Assembly: GCA_963169105.1 (NCBI GenBank)
Contig: OY720642.1
Span: 23,120,965-23,184,964 of the forward strand
Length of the DNA stretch: 64,000 bases
Direction of reading: 5' to 3'
Source of the DNA: Ceriagrion tenellum
Taxonomy: Eukaryota; Arthropoda; Insecta; Odonata; Coenagrionidae
Every line of letters starts with the position of its first letter. The first letter of the stretch is position 1. Made by a program: the position numbers and the translations under genes. Shown in pieces: positions 25,043 to 37,624 of this stretch. The notes beneath the pieces were generated by a model that saw only the letters and a list, made by a program, of their open reading frames with translations, made no database searches and was not told the DNA's origin.

Positions 25043-26263
25043 GTACACTCAAAAGAAGAAGGAACAATCACCTTTGGTAGTGTCGCGGACACTGTCTCGT
25101 CGTTTATTTTGTTAAAACTCTGACCGACGATAAGAAATGTTTTATTTTTTAACTTCCATTCTAATAACTCTGTCAATGATTTGAGCCCATGAAATTAGTA
25201 ATTGTGGGTTTATCCAATGCGAAAATAAACGATGAAAAATTAACGCCCAAAAGGCATGAAATCCTGGTAAGCAATAATTGACGGAAACACTGCAACCAAA
25301 AATATCTATCTTCATAATTACCCCTGGACACAGACCGAATCATCGTCGGTTGCTTCTCCAAGGAAGAGGAAGTCCCGATGTTAAGCATTGATTTTTTCTT
25401 CAGAATATATGTGGCAACTTTTCTTGAGCGCAACTTATCCCGAGAATCGAGAGTCTCAAGCATCTTTGTCTGCTTCTGATAAAATAATCTTCGATAGATT
25501 AGTCATTAGATCCAAGTCATTTTGCATTCAATGCATGAAAGATTATGGATATTTTTATGGAAACATCGAGGGATGACGCGGAAAAACTAACCGTACAAGG
25601 TCGTAGACGCGTGAGCGACAACCGAAAAGTTTTACGTCATTCCTGTTGCAGACAGTAAAAATTTTCAAATAAGTGTAACATATTTGTAAAATTCCTAATT
25701 TTATGCAACCGTGCACTTAAAATAGTAAGCTCTTTAGTAAAACCTAGTTTACAGAAAGGCTTAGTCGATAAATTTTCTCAGGTTTCCCTAACACCTGATA
25801 ACTTTCCGCGGGAATGAGATGGTACTTTTTCATGGAATAGTTTCACAAAATTTAACAATGAAAAGTAATTATGCTTTTTGTAGAATGTTTCGATCAGCAG
25901 CGTGATGGTGGTCCTATATAGTCGGCCTTGGTATGGGTGGGTTAAACCTCTCGCATGCTCACCTGAGTTTTATGACTTGGGATCGCATATGATAGGGTTT
26001 AGGCTGGATATGGTTGCACGAGTTCACTCGCATCTTATTACACGTTCTTGACGCAACCTATTCTTAAGACAAAGACTTTATGCATTCTATATAAGTGCTA
26101 TCTGAGTTGAGTTATGCAGATGGGAACAGTGATGAACAGAAACTAAGGATAAAACATTTTTTTATTAATTTCAGTCCCATCGCCTACGGCCAGAGGAAAA
26201 ATGGAATATTCCGAATCAAGATACATATTTAAGAACTCTGACGAGTGTATTTCGTAAGGCTTT
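25043..26263. other. No recognisable gene between repeat copies
   Basis: AT-rich sequence separating the two direct repeat copies. No motif is recognised. Confidence 0.4.
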
Positions 26264-26365
26264 TATTTCATGTCACATTCTTCCTCGGCTTGCCAGTCCA
26301 TTTAGATTATTTAGATTGGTCTGCTTTCCTCGACATTTTCGGCATTGGTACGCTGGCAGAAAGAG
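26264..26365 (-). repeat. Dispersed repeat, copy 2
   Basis: Similar to 24949-25042, with a small extra duplication (TTTAGATTA) near its middle. Upstream on the minus strand (to about 26500) the same frame stays open. Confidence 0.75.
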
Positions 26366-26500
26366 ACAAAAGCAGCACGAGCAGCCTGCACCGAGCAATC
26401 TTTCCCCTCGTATAACTTGAATATGGCATTATGGTCGATATCGGTAGTCTCTCCCATGGCTTTAAGGGGTTGCACAGGGATAGCCGAGGGTACTTTTTCA
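26315..26500 (-). pseudogene. Unrecognised ORF remnant at repeat copy 2
   Basis: A minus-strand frame without a good start reads AMGETTDIDHNAIFKLYEGK, then AARAAFVSFCQRTNAEN and VEESRPI before a stop. The composition is protein-like, and the last part is shared with copy 1, including the stop after ESRPI. It could be the end of a repeated gene or of a transposon ORF. I do not recognise the family. Confidence 0.3.
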
Positions 26501-26509
26501 TAATTCGTA

Positions 26510-29500
26510 AAACGGAATGAACTTACACTTGGAAATTACGGACGACAGAAATCGCGCGTCTTCGCTGAAATAGAACTCATAATTTATACGAAATATAAAA
26601 TAGAACTAGAAACTGAAATAGAATTAACATTTCATCAAAGTGAGACATCATGATTTTAGCCACGATGATGACTCAGCCAGCTGAACTGTGCTGTTCGTAA
26701 TTAAGAGTTCGGTGGTCCGGCAGATGAAAAGTAAAATTTCTTTAATCCTATAGAATAAACGTATTCCTTCACATTTAAATGGAAATGGGAAACAATAAGT
26801 TGTTAAGAGTTTACTCAAAAACAACCAAACGTCCCTATGAAGTAATGAACATCACCACAAAGCATTCTGTATTTTGAAGAGTAAGTGATGGTCCACCAGG
26901 TAAATCTCTTAGCCGTTCACCATAGATATCGGGAGCAATGTCCGATTAAGCCGACTTGGTAAAATGGCAATGATTTCTGAAGTTTGGCGCTGATTGACGG
27001 CACGTCGACCACGCGCTTCGATGAATCACCACAAGACAATGATAGAAGGCTTCTTTGCCTTTATATTCGGCTCTGTTCAAAATCGCAAGAAATTTATGTC
27101 GTTGCCAATCAGCTCGACGCAGAGAGAAACAGGTCCTCACTAATTCTTGTAAATCAACGAGATATTTCCGTCTCCATACCTCGGCGATATGACGGCGGAA
27201 AGTGTCATAGCAGATCTGCATCAAGTCAATAATTAATCACAATGCGTTTTTTATCTGGCGAAGAAGGCACTACCAGCGTTCTAGTAGCTTTAGTTTTCAA
27301 AGGGGTAACGGGAAAAGATGCTACCAAGCTGTGAAAAAATACAAAACTATTGAATATATTTCGATGTACATTTGGAAGAATATTTAGGTCTCCATTGAGA
27401 AAAAGTTAACAGAGATAATGAATTTCATTATTTGTATGGGATGTAAAGTAAAGTCTTACTGGCGATTCTACAAGGAAAAATTTTCTAACGTCTGTACAGA
27501 GATGACTATGGCAACCCTTCCAGAGAGTCAGAATGGTGGAAGTATGAAAGGATTGAGAAAGAGAAAAGAATTGGCATAAATGAGATTCTAGTCACTGACA
27601 GCAACACATAATTCAAGGGGCAAGAAAAGTGCCCAAAAATAAGAAGAGAAAGGATCGTCCAGAATAAAATAATTACAATAAATGACAAGACAAGGGAAAA
27701 CTGAGACCACGGATAACAATATCCCAAACGAACGTTAAACGAAAGAATACCGAACATTAGCTCGCAATGCTCACATGTGTTCATTGGCTTCAATGTGACG
27801 GTAATCGTTGAAGGCTAACACAGAGATTTTTAGATTATTTTTCTTGACCAAGAACCGGAACTGACTTGAAGAGGCGGCATCCATGACGAATATTTCCATA
27901 TTTTATTATATTTAATAAGTTATCATTCATCGTGTGTATATAATAAGTACTAAATTATAAAAAAACATCGTTTTAAGTCTTATCAGTTTCTTGTTGTTGG
28001 TTGCTTGCTTGTTGTTCCGTGCTTTGAGGAGTTGAATGAAAAATCGTGAGGGCACAATAAAAAAGATAAAACAAAAATCAAGTAAGTCAGAAACGTTTGA
28101 GGATATACGATACTATTCAAGTGGTCCTTGAAGAACTACACTCGGCATGCCGGAATATCTTTCTCATTCATAATTTTCCGGAGCCATCTCAAACGTATAA
28201 ACTATTGACCGCTTTAATTGTTAATCTTTGTTTCTAGAAAGGCTGAAGCTACCTCGCAGGAATTATGCCAAGGAGAAGAATAGTTAATTTTGGATACTTA
28301 ATTAATTTTTAAGGGAGAATGTGGAAATACGTATTCGAGATACCAGAGGAAAGGTGTACACCAGCGCTGAGAGATTTTTCTCAACAAATTCACCTCTGAT
28401 AAATTTAGCGGATTTCCACAATATTGCCTCCAAGGAGTCACCCGAAGGTACAGTTATGTGCGAAATTTTGCAGAGGATAAATCGTCCACCTTAACCGGGA
28501 CCCAGACATTACGTGCTCCGGTATCCTGAAAAGGAACACAGCATTGTGTCATAGTTTGGCTTAACCATAGCGAATGTGTTGCTCAGCACAAACTTTGTAC
28601 TGCCTTGTTTAACTGCTTGTCCAGTAGTCTTATGATCACATAAATTAGCATTTAGAGAATCGAGAAACACGGAAAGATATGTCTTGCAACGCTTCACAAT
28701 CTCCTAACATTGTGGCACATATACTCCCATCATGCTTCCCTGGAGTCGATGCTTTGCATCGCGATTCCCTATTTTATATTCAAATCTCAAAATTATTTTC
28801 CACTGATCTCTCTTCTTTGTTTCAAGATTCTTAGAACAAAACTTTCGGCATTTTCTTACCTCTTTTTGATTATCAGCATGTAACTGACAATAATCAAAGG
28901 GTGACAACTACACAAAGCTTGGAACACATTTACCGCCTCCCATATGCCCATGTTCACCATTATACCTGTAGTACTTGCTCGAATGTTGATGCTCAAGTAT
29001 TAGAACTAATATTTTACTTCGCGTCAAACATGTAATGTTCACCGTTTTGGGGACTCTGGACAAGAAGATTGCTGATGTTTATACTCGGAGACGCCTGACC
29101 GGCAGTCGACATTCTTCATCGAAAAGGCCAACTCGCCACATCCATCATGGACATGACAGGCTTGCATTTGATAACGTCATGCTTAGCTTTCTGGAAAAAA
29201 TACGGAAAATTTTGCAATGCCTTCACAAACTCAATAAATCAAAGGATGTGGCAAAACATGCAACTGAATTCAGAGGTACGGCATTTAGTCGCATCCACTT
29301 AATCACAGTTCACCCTCAAGTCGCATAAAACAGGTTTTACGAAAATTACTCAACATACCATCAGTGAAGGCCAGACAAGAAAGAGTGACTAGGTGTGAGA
29401 GCTTGGTAGCGGGATCTCTCTAGACTTGTTGAAGCTTCCCAAAGTGTTTGCTCAATCGAATAGCGAAATGAAAATGAGACGGTCAACAGCAAAGAGATTT

Positions 29501-30800
29501 CTTTAAAAGATGAATTATCGGAATATAGCAAAATGTAACAAACGTTTGCCAGAGACTACATTATAATGAACAACTGCTGAAAATGTTCTACATATGCACT
29601 GAGGAAAGGAGTCACTGCATCGAAATTCACTCGAGCTAAATTAACCGACTTGCACGAGAATATTAGGTTGCATAACCAGCAGGATATCGGATACACCAGA
29701 CGCAATGACAAGACTTCTCCATAAAATGATGGATTTATATTAGTAGGGATGCGTAATGTCCAGCCCATAAGGCTAGCAAAACTACTAAGATGTTAAAATT
29801 TACCACACACTACTTACCTATGATCTCCGGAGAACTCGGACAATTCACGGGAAGGGCTAAGAATGATTAGACCATGAGAAAATACTTTTTTGTAAAAAAA
29901 CAAGTCGCTCAGGCATAAAACGATGGATGTTCATGAATAATTTCAGCTTATGTAAACCATTTCATTCTTTCATTCAAACATCTTTCGTAATTTGCTTCAT
30001 AGATTCCATTCTCCATCTTCCTTGATGTTCTTTCCCATTCCCACATGTCTTCCCAGCACTGCATTAAAAAGCATACTTAGTCGCAGAATGAGTTCAATGT
30101 TTTCCTGTTATACTCCGCAAGGTTTTCTTTCACTTCTTTTTTCTCCAACTCTTCGTAGGGCTACTTCGTCGGAGATTTTCCCCATCTATTCGATCTTCGA
30201 GATTCTTCGATAATGCCATCTTCTGATGTAACCAATCTTCTTTGCTTTGCAGCATATATTGACCTGAATTCCACCCCACTTAGTGACAAGCTCCAAAGAT
30301 AATTTTTAACGAAATTTTACATTCTCCCAGGCTAATATCTTTGTCTTCAAGAAAAATGCCTTCTTGGTTTGTACCACCACGCCAACTTTATCTTTCTTAT
30401 TTCTTTCATCTCTGGAGATTCTTGTAAATCTAAATTTATAACTATCAGAAAAATTTACAGTTAATAATGTGAAATCACATTACAGCTTGACGACGATAGT
30501 AAGGGAGAACGGTGGGTAAATGTGTACAACAGCTCTTAAGAATGAAAGCTAAGAGCTGAAGCTCATATTTCATCCCTCTAGCTTGTTAAACTATGGAGTT
30601 TATGCTAAATTTAGTTTTATATAATGAAACTTACTTGGGAACAACAAGTGAGATAACCAAAGGTACAATTTTCTACACTCTCATTTGAATACAATCAGCT
30701 ATAATCCAGAAACTTATAGATAAAGTCTGCTACTCATCTTACCAGTGATTCAGCGTCACAATTCCAACCGATTCTGAAAAAAATTATTTATCTTGCAATA
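26510..30800. other. No recognisable gene
   Basis: AT-rich, with several short frames lacking motifs. If the 30.8-31.1 kb exon is real, its downstream exons could lie here, but none can be supported. Confidence 0.4.
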
Positions 30801-30808
30801 ACACTTAC

Positions 30809-31139
30809 CCGTCTGAAACCGCCTTAAAGAAGATCCGAAACTCTTGATCCAACAAGGCTTTCTTTGATTAACAGGCGGATAATTTTCGCCTCTCGAACTC
30901 GGAGATATGAAACTAGGACTCGTAGTATTGGAAGTGTTATCGAGTGATTTCGAAGCTAAGGCAGAAACTATAGGCGTGGAGGAGAAGATACCAATATTTC
31001 GTCCGACAGATTTTTGCAGAGTGAATGCTTCATAATCCAGGTTTAAATTATCTTTTAACGTAAACTTTGTCATCCGCTGACCTTTCTCCAACTCACTACG
31101 AATCAACCACCACATGTTCCGACACGTTTTTACTGACAT
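30809..31139 (-). CDS. Candidate first coding exon, unknown protein
   Basis: A minus-strand frame opens with MSVKTCRNMWWLIRSELEKG, continues with balanced, protein-like composition (IGIFSSTPIVSALASKSLDN, a Ser/Thr/Pro-rich middle) and reaches SSLRRFQT just before an excellent donor (AGACGG|GTAAGTG, intron from 30808 downward). That would be about 110 codons ending in phase 1. No domain is recognised and no partner exon was found, so this may be a chance frame. The Harbinger element starts only about 155 bp upstream of the ATG. Confidence 0.3.
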
Positions 31140-32284
31140 GATGACGCTTGAACATTAATGCAGACATTCTGCATGCAGCGCTTTTCTACCGTGTTTGCTT
31201 GCCAATGCTTGCTAGAATTACTGATGAAAGTGTAGAAGGAAATTGAATGGCATATTAGAGAGACATTCGATGACTAATGCTTGCATTTCCTAAAGGGGGG
31301 TTCACATGCACGCGTTCTACGCGAATCTAAGCGTAGCCTCTCGCGCTCAGCCAATCAGGTGGTTCGCCTGTTACGCGTGGATTCGCGCGAGCGAAGTTGA
31401 GTTTTGCTCAACTTTCTACACGCGCGACGCGCCAGACGCGTGAAACAAATGGCGGACATGTGGAGTCGTTTGTATTTACTTTGACGGTTTACTTGGATAT
31501 ATTATCCTGCACACAAGATATGTACAAATCTGTGTATCATTGCTACAGTGCTTGATACGTACCAGTTGTATTGCGGACACATTAAAATCATTCTGGACTA
31601 ATTTCGATGCATAAACATCCCAGTCGACTTTGGTACACCGTCCAAATATTCATCATAATTTACTATTCCCGGGCCATATCCATACCCAGAGCATGAAGTC
31701 GGGTCGGAAATTGGCAATTTATAACTGTCTTTATTGCAAATCTTACCTTCAACGAATGTTTACTGAGCAATGTGCGCCAAAAACTCTTCAAGACGGTGAC
31801 ATACATTATGCGGCCATACTCAAGAGTGCAAGGTCTAATATAATGTTTTCCCTAAAGGAGTTATAAATGAGTTTGGTCCGGTTGATAAAGTGCTCTCCTC
31901 CGGCATTCGAATTGGCTGGCTCAATCCCAAGCGTGGGAAAAAATTTTTCCTGACCCTACTGTAACGTTAGTTACAATGAGAGCTAAATATTTTTGTTGAA
32001 GTGAAGATTTTCGAGGAAAATTTTTCTAACTCAATTTTCGAATTAATTTCTAAACCATCTCCCAGTCAGGGAGATAATTAGAGATTGGACAATGAGAGGT
32101 AAGTTCCAAACTGAGGGGAGGGATGGGACTCGACGCTTAGTCAGAAAAATGGAATTAACGCGGTTGTAGCCAATCGTCTGCATTGTAATTTACATTTCTA
32201 CATTTTGAAAGAAATACGCAGTTCTCCACTTGTGTCCGTGAAATAGCTACAATATAAGCCCTACGTACTCGAAGTTTTAGCTTT

Positions 32285-32623
32285 CTAGAGTTCTAGTTTG
32301 TCATGTGGCCAGCACCAATTCATCATTTTAACAAAAACTGCACATACCTGCATAACAATATGTTTTCCATCAATCGCACCGATGCAATTTGGGAAATTCC
32401 AACTCTCCCAAAATTGTGAAGATATCCTCCTCCAGCTCCCAACGGTGGGTACAGGAAAGACTCTATCCTTCAGAGCTATCCATATTGCCTCGGAAGTTTC
32501 ATGTTCGATCTTGCTTATGGTTGATTTCCCAATTCTATACTGATAGCATAGACTTGTAACGCTATCTCCGGCCGCTAAATATCTAAAATTCATTACAGAT
32601 TCGAGCTGAATAAATTCAGGCAT
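32285..32623 (-). pseudogene. HARBI1-like transposase, central exon
   Basis: The translation contains FRYLAAGDSVTSLCYQYRIG, GKSTISKIEHETSEAIW, WESWNFPNCIGAIDGKHI. The first two are the helix-turn-helix-like region and the last is the conserved block with the first catalytic Asp (GAIDGKHI) of PIF/Harbinger DDE nucleases. A likely donor (ATGCAG|GTATGT near 32344) follows GKHIVMQ; an upstream intron (GTAATT... to TTGCAG) is plausible near 32636-32710. Downstream catalytic Asp and Glu blocks were not found between 31294 and 32285, so the copy is probably defective. Confidence 0.8.
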
Positions 32624-32699
32624 ACTTCTGCTGCAATCATTATTTTATTTTTAAGCACAAGCCCCCATAAAAGTAAAAGCAGATGATAGTAAAAAGAGG

Positions 32700-33074
32700 T
32701 ATAATTACCTCAAAGTGGTACATAAACGTTCACCAGGCGATATTAATTCTCTCGCCCACGATGACTTAACGATATAAGGACCAACAAGTCTTAATTAACT
32801 GTCAAACATCTCCACTGACATCCTACAGTAATTTAAAAACAGAATTGTCTGGAAGTCTCATTTCTTGTAGAAGAAATCGACTTGGAAATCGCCTTTTTTG
32901 GAAAATTGGACGGATCCACCACCTTCTGCGGGCAAATCGTCTTCTCCTCGAGAAGAGGGCTAATATAGCATTGAACCGCCAACGCATCTGAATTGGATCA
33001 AGAGGCAGTTTAACATCCATTCTATTATCGAAACAAGCGGTCTCACATCGTTGAAAATTAGCTTCAACGAGCAA
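32700..33074 (-). pseudogene. HARBI1-like transposase, N-terminal part
   Basis: RRRWWIRPIFQKRR followed by EMRLPDNSVFKLL matches the N-terminal RRRWWVRP...F..L...D...F....RM block of Harbinger nucleases. Coding-like sequence continues (VGPYIVKSSWARELISPGER) with at least one in-frame stop after EMFDS, supporting inactivation. Confidence 0.65.
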
Positions 33075-33271
33075 TGATGTGCATGGAGTTCAACGATACG
33101 CACGCAGATCTTATATTTTTCACATCTTCCGCTATCCGCCGCTACGTGTCGCCATGTGCAGTTGACGCGTATCACGACGTCGACAACGCTTTCATGTGAA
33201 CCTCTCGCACAGTTTCGCACGAACCTGCGCGCACGCGCCGCGTAAAACGCTGGAATGCGAACGGGCCTTAA

Positions 33272-34094
33272 CGATAGAATGCGCAGAAACACGCGATAGG
33301 TTGCAGAAAGTCTTTTCAAGTGTTCCGCCGGTTCAACAGCTGCATTGTAGCAACAACAGTTTGTTTGTGGAATCTAAGTAGCCTTTGACCGGGTGGAAAA
33401 CCTTGAGAAGACATTCTACAGCTGATACACCGGGAAAATACCAGGTCATATGAGGCAATGGGTTCCCCCGCTCTAAATGTTTTTTACTAATCGTCATGTA
33501 CCTAGGTTCCCAGGCATAAACTACGCACAGTTACGTAAAGTTTTGCAGCGACTCTAGGGAGTTACACAACCGTGAGATAATATGGCAATGGTTCTAGGAA
33601 GACTGTTTCAACAGTGGGGCCAAAGATATAATCAGCAGTCTCGCCAATCAAACGGTGCATCCAGGGCAGATAGACATCTTGATAAGACTAATGTTAGCGT
33701 TAATAAAGAAGATATTCGTATCTAAAAGAAGTGGACTGGAAATTTCGACAAAAGGAATATGAGGTAGGGCAAGAGGAGTCAGAGGTGTGTCATTTAGCCC
33801 AGATCGACAGAAAAAACGGGGATACAGGAGACGATTGGAATTAAGAGACTCTTATGAGGGGACAGCATTTCTAGCCATTGCGAAAGAAGCCCAAAAAGAG
33901 CATGAGAAGAACATCTAAATCAAGGTACAACGCAAAATCAACAGAAAAGGAAAGTTTCAATATTTGCTTTTTGCGATAAGCTCCTCTTTTAAGTCAGAGA
34001 ACGAACGAGGGCACGAAGTCAAGCTTCGAGATGCTTCCGCCTTTTACGTATTCATGCCTTCGGTGCAATTTGAACGGAGCTTCATCAAGCTATG
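33272..34094. other. Decayed, unassigned sequence
   Basis: No intact gene. At 33580-33930 plus-strand frames carry protein-like pieces (ADRHLDKTNVSVNKEDIRI, KKWTGNFDKRNMR) with stops between them; this looks like a dead repeat ORF but I do not recognise the family. Confidence 0.35.
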
Positions 34095-34294
34095 TTCATC
34101 ACCATGTGCGTAGCCAGTGGGAGGCAGGGGGGACAACCCCCCCCCCTGGAGGAGACATCTCATACTAAATTTGCTATACGGAGCCGGGCAGGATGATGGC
34201 AGGCAGGGCCCTCCCCCCTGGCATATATCTACAGCTACGGATGGGTGACCTGACCCCCCTAGCATAAATCCTGGTTACGCCCATATTCACCACC
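34095..34294. repeat. Small foldback repeat with GCGTAACCAGG ends
   Basis: The left end ATGTGCGTAGCCAG and right end CTGGTTACGCCCAT are imperfect inverted repeats, with C-runs just inside each end. TTCATCACC (34095-34103) and TTCACCACC (34286-34294) flank it as a 9-bp duplication with one mismatch. There is no coding capacity. It resembles short non-autonomous DNA elements. Confidence 0.5.
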
Positions 34295-36250
34295 GTAAAA
34301 ATATCCCACTCACGCCTTTATACACGTTATATTCTCTTATTGTATTCATACAAATTACGAGTTTTACTCACAACAATCTATAGTATAGTTTCCTGTCAGC
34401 ATGTTCATGCCTCTATTTCATTACAAGTTGGTGATTTTCTTTCCGTTTAACGAATGCTAACAAAGATCTCTAACTCATTGAATGCACGTACACTCTACCC
34501 CTTTCCAATTTCTCATTCAGCACTGCAGCTTATTCACTCAAACTCTTCTCCCTTATAAATTTCTCAGATAGCATATCTCATCCCATCCCATTATTTTACC
34601 TATTTCCAGTTATACGGTCACGTATCCACCTCGCCTCATCTCTTTTTCAAAGTAACTCGGCTTCTCCGTCTACCAGATTATTCACAAAATTAATGGTAGA
34701 ATTCATGCGACTGTGGTTCCCGTCCTTGTCTACGATAATGCTTCTGTTAATTAGATTGGACTTTGTTCGATGACGAAAGCGAAGATCTTGCTGCTCTTTG
34801 ATGGGCACGAAAACCACTCCTGCAGGACTGATTCTCGTCTGTATCTGTTATACCGTGCTATTATTCGAGCGCATTACCTTCATTGAAATACATTACCGTA
34901 CTCAATTATAATTTGAACCATCACTTCACAGGAATTGAGGTACAGGTGCTCATTGAAGTGCCTATCATCTGGTCACTAGTTGTAAATTATTTTATGAGAG
35001 AAAAAAACTCCCCAGTGTATTTGCAGAGGTCAACGGAACACAGGAACTTAAATCACAATTAGGCTGAGTGCAACTATCATTCGAATAAAAAAATTAAGAT
35101 AAGCTCCATAAGTACGCAACGGTTGCCGCCGCGTATACGCAGTGGAGGTACCGATTCAGTTGACAGCTTTTTTTCAACATCATCTTGACATTCGGTAATA
35201 TTTGCTCCGCGTGTCATCCGACAATCCTCGTAGTAATTTTACTGCAACACCAAATAATACCTCAATATACTGAAAGGTCTTATGACGGCGTGTAAATGAT
35301 TCCTCTGATAAAACTTGAGTTGTGGTTGGAGGAGAAAACAAATGTTCTACAGGGACACCGAAAGTTGGTATATAAGGGAATGTCATACTATTATTAATGG
35401 CCCTACTGGTCAGATCGTCAATAATGCCGCATGCAAGATACACGGAAATTTTTTCAGCGGAGTAGATTTCACTATTGTAGGCCCAGGGCAGAGAGCACAT
35501 ACAGAGAGGTCACAGATAATTATGGCTGTAAATATATTTCAAGCAATACGCCATGGTCGAAGCAAGTTCAATTTCGACCAGTCGCTACTAAGCGGTGGTT
35601 AACGATGAGAGAAAATAGCTTTCTACTGGGAAAGATAAGTCGGCAATAATGTTCAAAGAGAAAATCATTTCTATTTAAAATATTTTTGCATTTATAAGAT
35701 ACAAAAACATTTGTCGATCTTTAAAATTTCGAGTTAGCAAAATTGCCACTTGCTTCGCTTTCATTCGGAATTACTTCCTTGTGATTAGTTTCCTTATGTT
35801 GGATCACATTAAAGATAACAAGATAACATTTTTCCTTTCTCGCAAAATCTAAGCCCGTATTAATTACCAAAAATCACTGTTCCCCCGGTGATGAATTTCC
35901 TCTTTGCCCTTAAGAAACTCCATGAGAACATGGCGGATGTATACATCAACAGTCAATTCATAAAATAGAATTTAAGCATCCTGTAATTTTTCCGGTCATG
36001 GAAACGCTCACTTAAACCATGGGTGAACCCAGCTAAATTGCGAGGAGATATTGAGGGGTGGAGGGCGAGTGACTTTGCATACATGTCTTCGTGTAGAGCC
36101 GAGTTTCTCGGGGGGAGTCCGTGGCAGTCATGAAGATGATAAAAGTCACGTAAATTAAGTTGCTGCTTCCATCAAGCATTTTTAATTATTTTTCTCTTTA
36201 TTAATATTTATACCTTATAATTCATAATTTCACATGCGTACTTTGTGTAA
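34295..36250. other. No recognisable gene
   Basis: AT-rich DNA, no motif recognised. Confidence 0.45.
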
Positions 36251-37624
36251 TAGGGGAAGGTTGCCGAAATTGGAACGTTTCCTAAGTTGGACCGCGTTTG
36301 TATCTCCCTCCCTACAAGTATTTGATGCATTTGCGTTGGCTGTACTAGGTGGTGGCACCATCGAGGACACGTGACTCGGCGGTCAGTGAGTTGGATCCAA
36401 TTTACTGGGGTGGATGGCCATTCGTGTGACTTCATTGTTGGTGTTATAACTTTTATCCCTCTGTGCGTAAGCTGCTGTCTCAAGTAAAAATAAGCTATCA
36501 CTCCTATGAAACACTTTTAACCTGAATTTTGTTAGCTAATAACTACATACAGCAAAACTAGTGTTCAACCTCCTGTGTTCGTCTAGTGCCATTATTTATT
36601 TGACGGGAACCTGTTGCCGAAGTTGGACCACCACGTGTTCCATAAGTTGGACCGGCCCATTTTTGAAGACTATTGAATGATGTAAAAGAAAAATCAGTAG
36701 CTTTTTGATAGTAATAATTTTACTTCTACAATAAGTATCTAATATACTTGGGTTAACGTCTGTATAGGTTTCTACGATGGAATTGGTGGTATGTTCGAGA
36801 AATGGGACGAAAAACATTTGCAGATGGCTGTGGCAGCATACCAAAACGGTGACTATACACTCAACGAATGCGTCCGTGTGTATGGAGTCCCTAAAGCTAC
36901 ATTAAAGAGACACGCTGACAGTAAAATATGTTTTCGAATGCAGTTAAATCCTTCGGAAGGCAAGCAACCTATACCGCAGAGATGGAAAATGTTCTCGCCG
37001 AACACAGTCTCCTGTTTTAGGAGATGTTCTTTGGGTATTCAATTAAAGACATCCGTCAGCCAGCCTTCGATATCGCAAAAAACATGGATTACCCCACAGC
37101 AATAACAGAAAGAAAATAATGGCCGGAAAAGTGTGGTTCTATGAGTTTATGAATCAAAATCCACAACTTTCCCTCCGTCAGCCAGAAAGGGCTAGAATGG
37201 CTCGAGCTAAGGGGTTCAATCGCTACGGGGAGAACAACAAGTTTTTCGACCTACTTGAAAAAACTCTCGATGAGAACGCTACAACAGCAAACACCATGTA
37301 TAAAAACAACAACCACAAAACTTATCTGTTTATATTTTGAATTCTTTATCAATAATTTAATATTTTAAGTAATTTTTCTCCTTCAGTCCAACCTAGGCAA
37401 CCGTGAGTCCAAATTTGGCAACCGATTTCCCAATTTTGACCATTTGAATCACTTTGGTTTTTTCCACTTAATTTATCTCATGAATAATGTATTGCAAATA
37501 TAATATTAATTAATGCAAGAGGATACTATGAAGAATATTATACAGCATAGATGTTTTATGTTGAATGATTAGTTATAGAGATATGTAAGAAAATAAAAAA
37601 ATGGTCCCAGGCAACCTTCCCCTA
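36251..37624 (+). mobile_element. Tigger/pogo-type DNA transposon, deleted
   Basis: The ends GGGGAAGGTTGCC (36253) and its reverse complement GGCAACCTTCCCC (to 37622) are perfect inverted repeats flanked by TA on both sides, giving a 1370-bp element in a TA target. Copies of AAGTTGGACC and its complement recur inside both ends. The plus strand carries the DNA-binding half of a CENP-B/pogo transposase; the DDE catalytic half is absent. Confidence 0.85.
36785..37340 (+). pseudogene. Pogo/Tigger transposase DNA-binding region
   Basis: A Psq-type helix-turn-helix (KWDEKHLQMAVAAYQNGDY, then VYGVPKATLKRH) is followed, after a frame change, by EEMFFGYSIKDIRQPAFDIA and then by the CENP-B-type second HTH: AGKVWFYEFMNQNPQLSLRQ, then PERARMARAKGFNRY and NKFFDLLEKTLDE. 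This is the normal domain order of Tigger transposases. At least one frameshift and a stop split it, and it ends at NTMY, where the DDE domain should begin, so it cannot encode a transposase. Confidence 0.85.

Larger units (their letters stand above)
31291..33271 (-). mobile_element. PIF/Harbinger DNA transposon
   Basis: The element spans 31294-33268 (1975 bp) with imperfect terminal inverted repeats AGGGGGGTTC (left) and AGGCCCGTTC (reverse complement of right), each continuing with similar GCGTT.TACGCG sequence. It is flanked by TAA at 31291-31293 and 33269-33271, the classic 3-bp target duplication of this superfamily. It carries HARBI1-like transposase exons on the minus strand. No second ORF (Myb/SANT) was identified, and the C-terminal part of the nuclease is missing. 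Confidence 0.85.

Noticed and set aside
32960..33319. 119-codon minus-strand ORF as Harbinger second protein
   Set aside because: No Myb/SANT-like motif; it overlaps the transposase N-terminal block in another frame and runs through the element's end.
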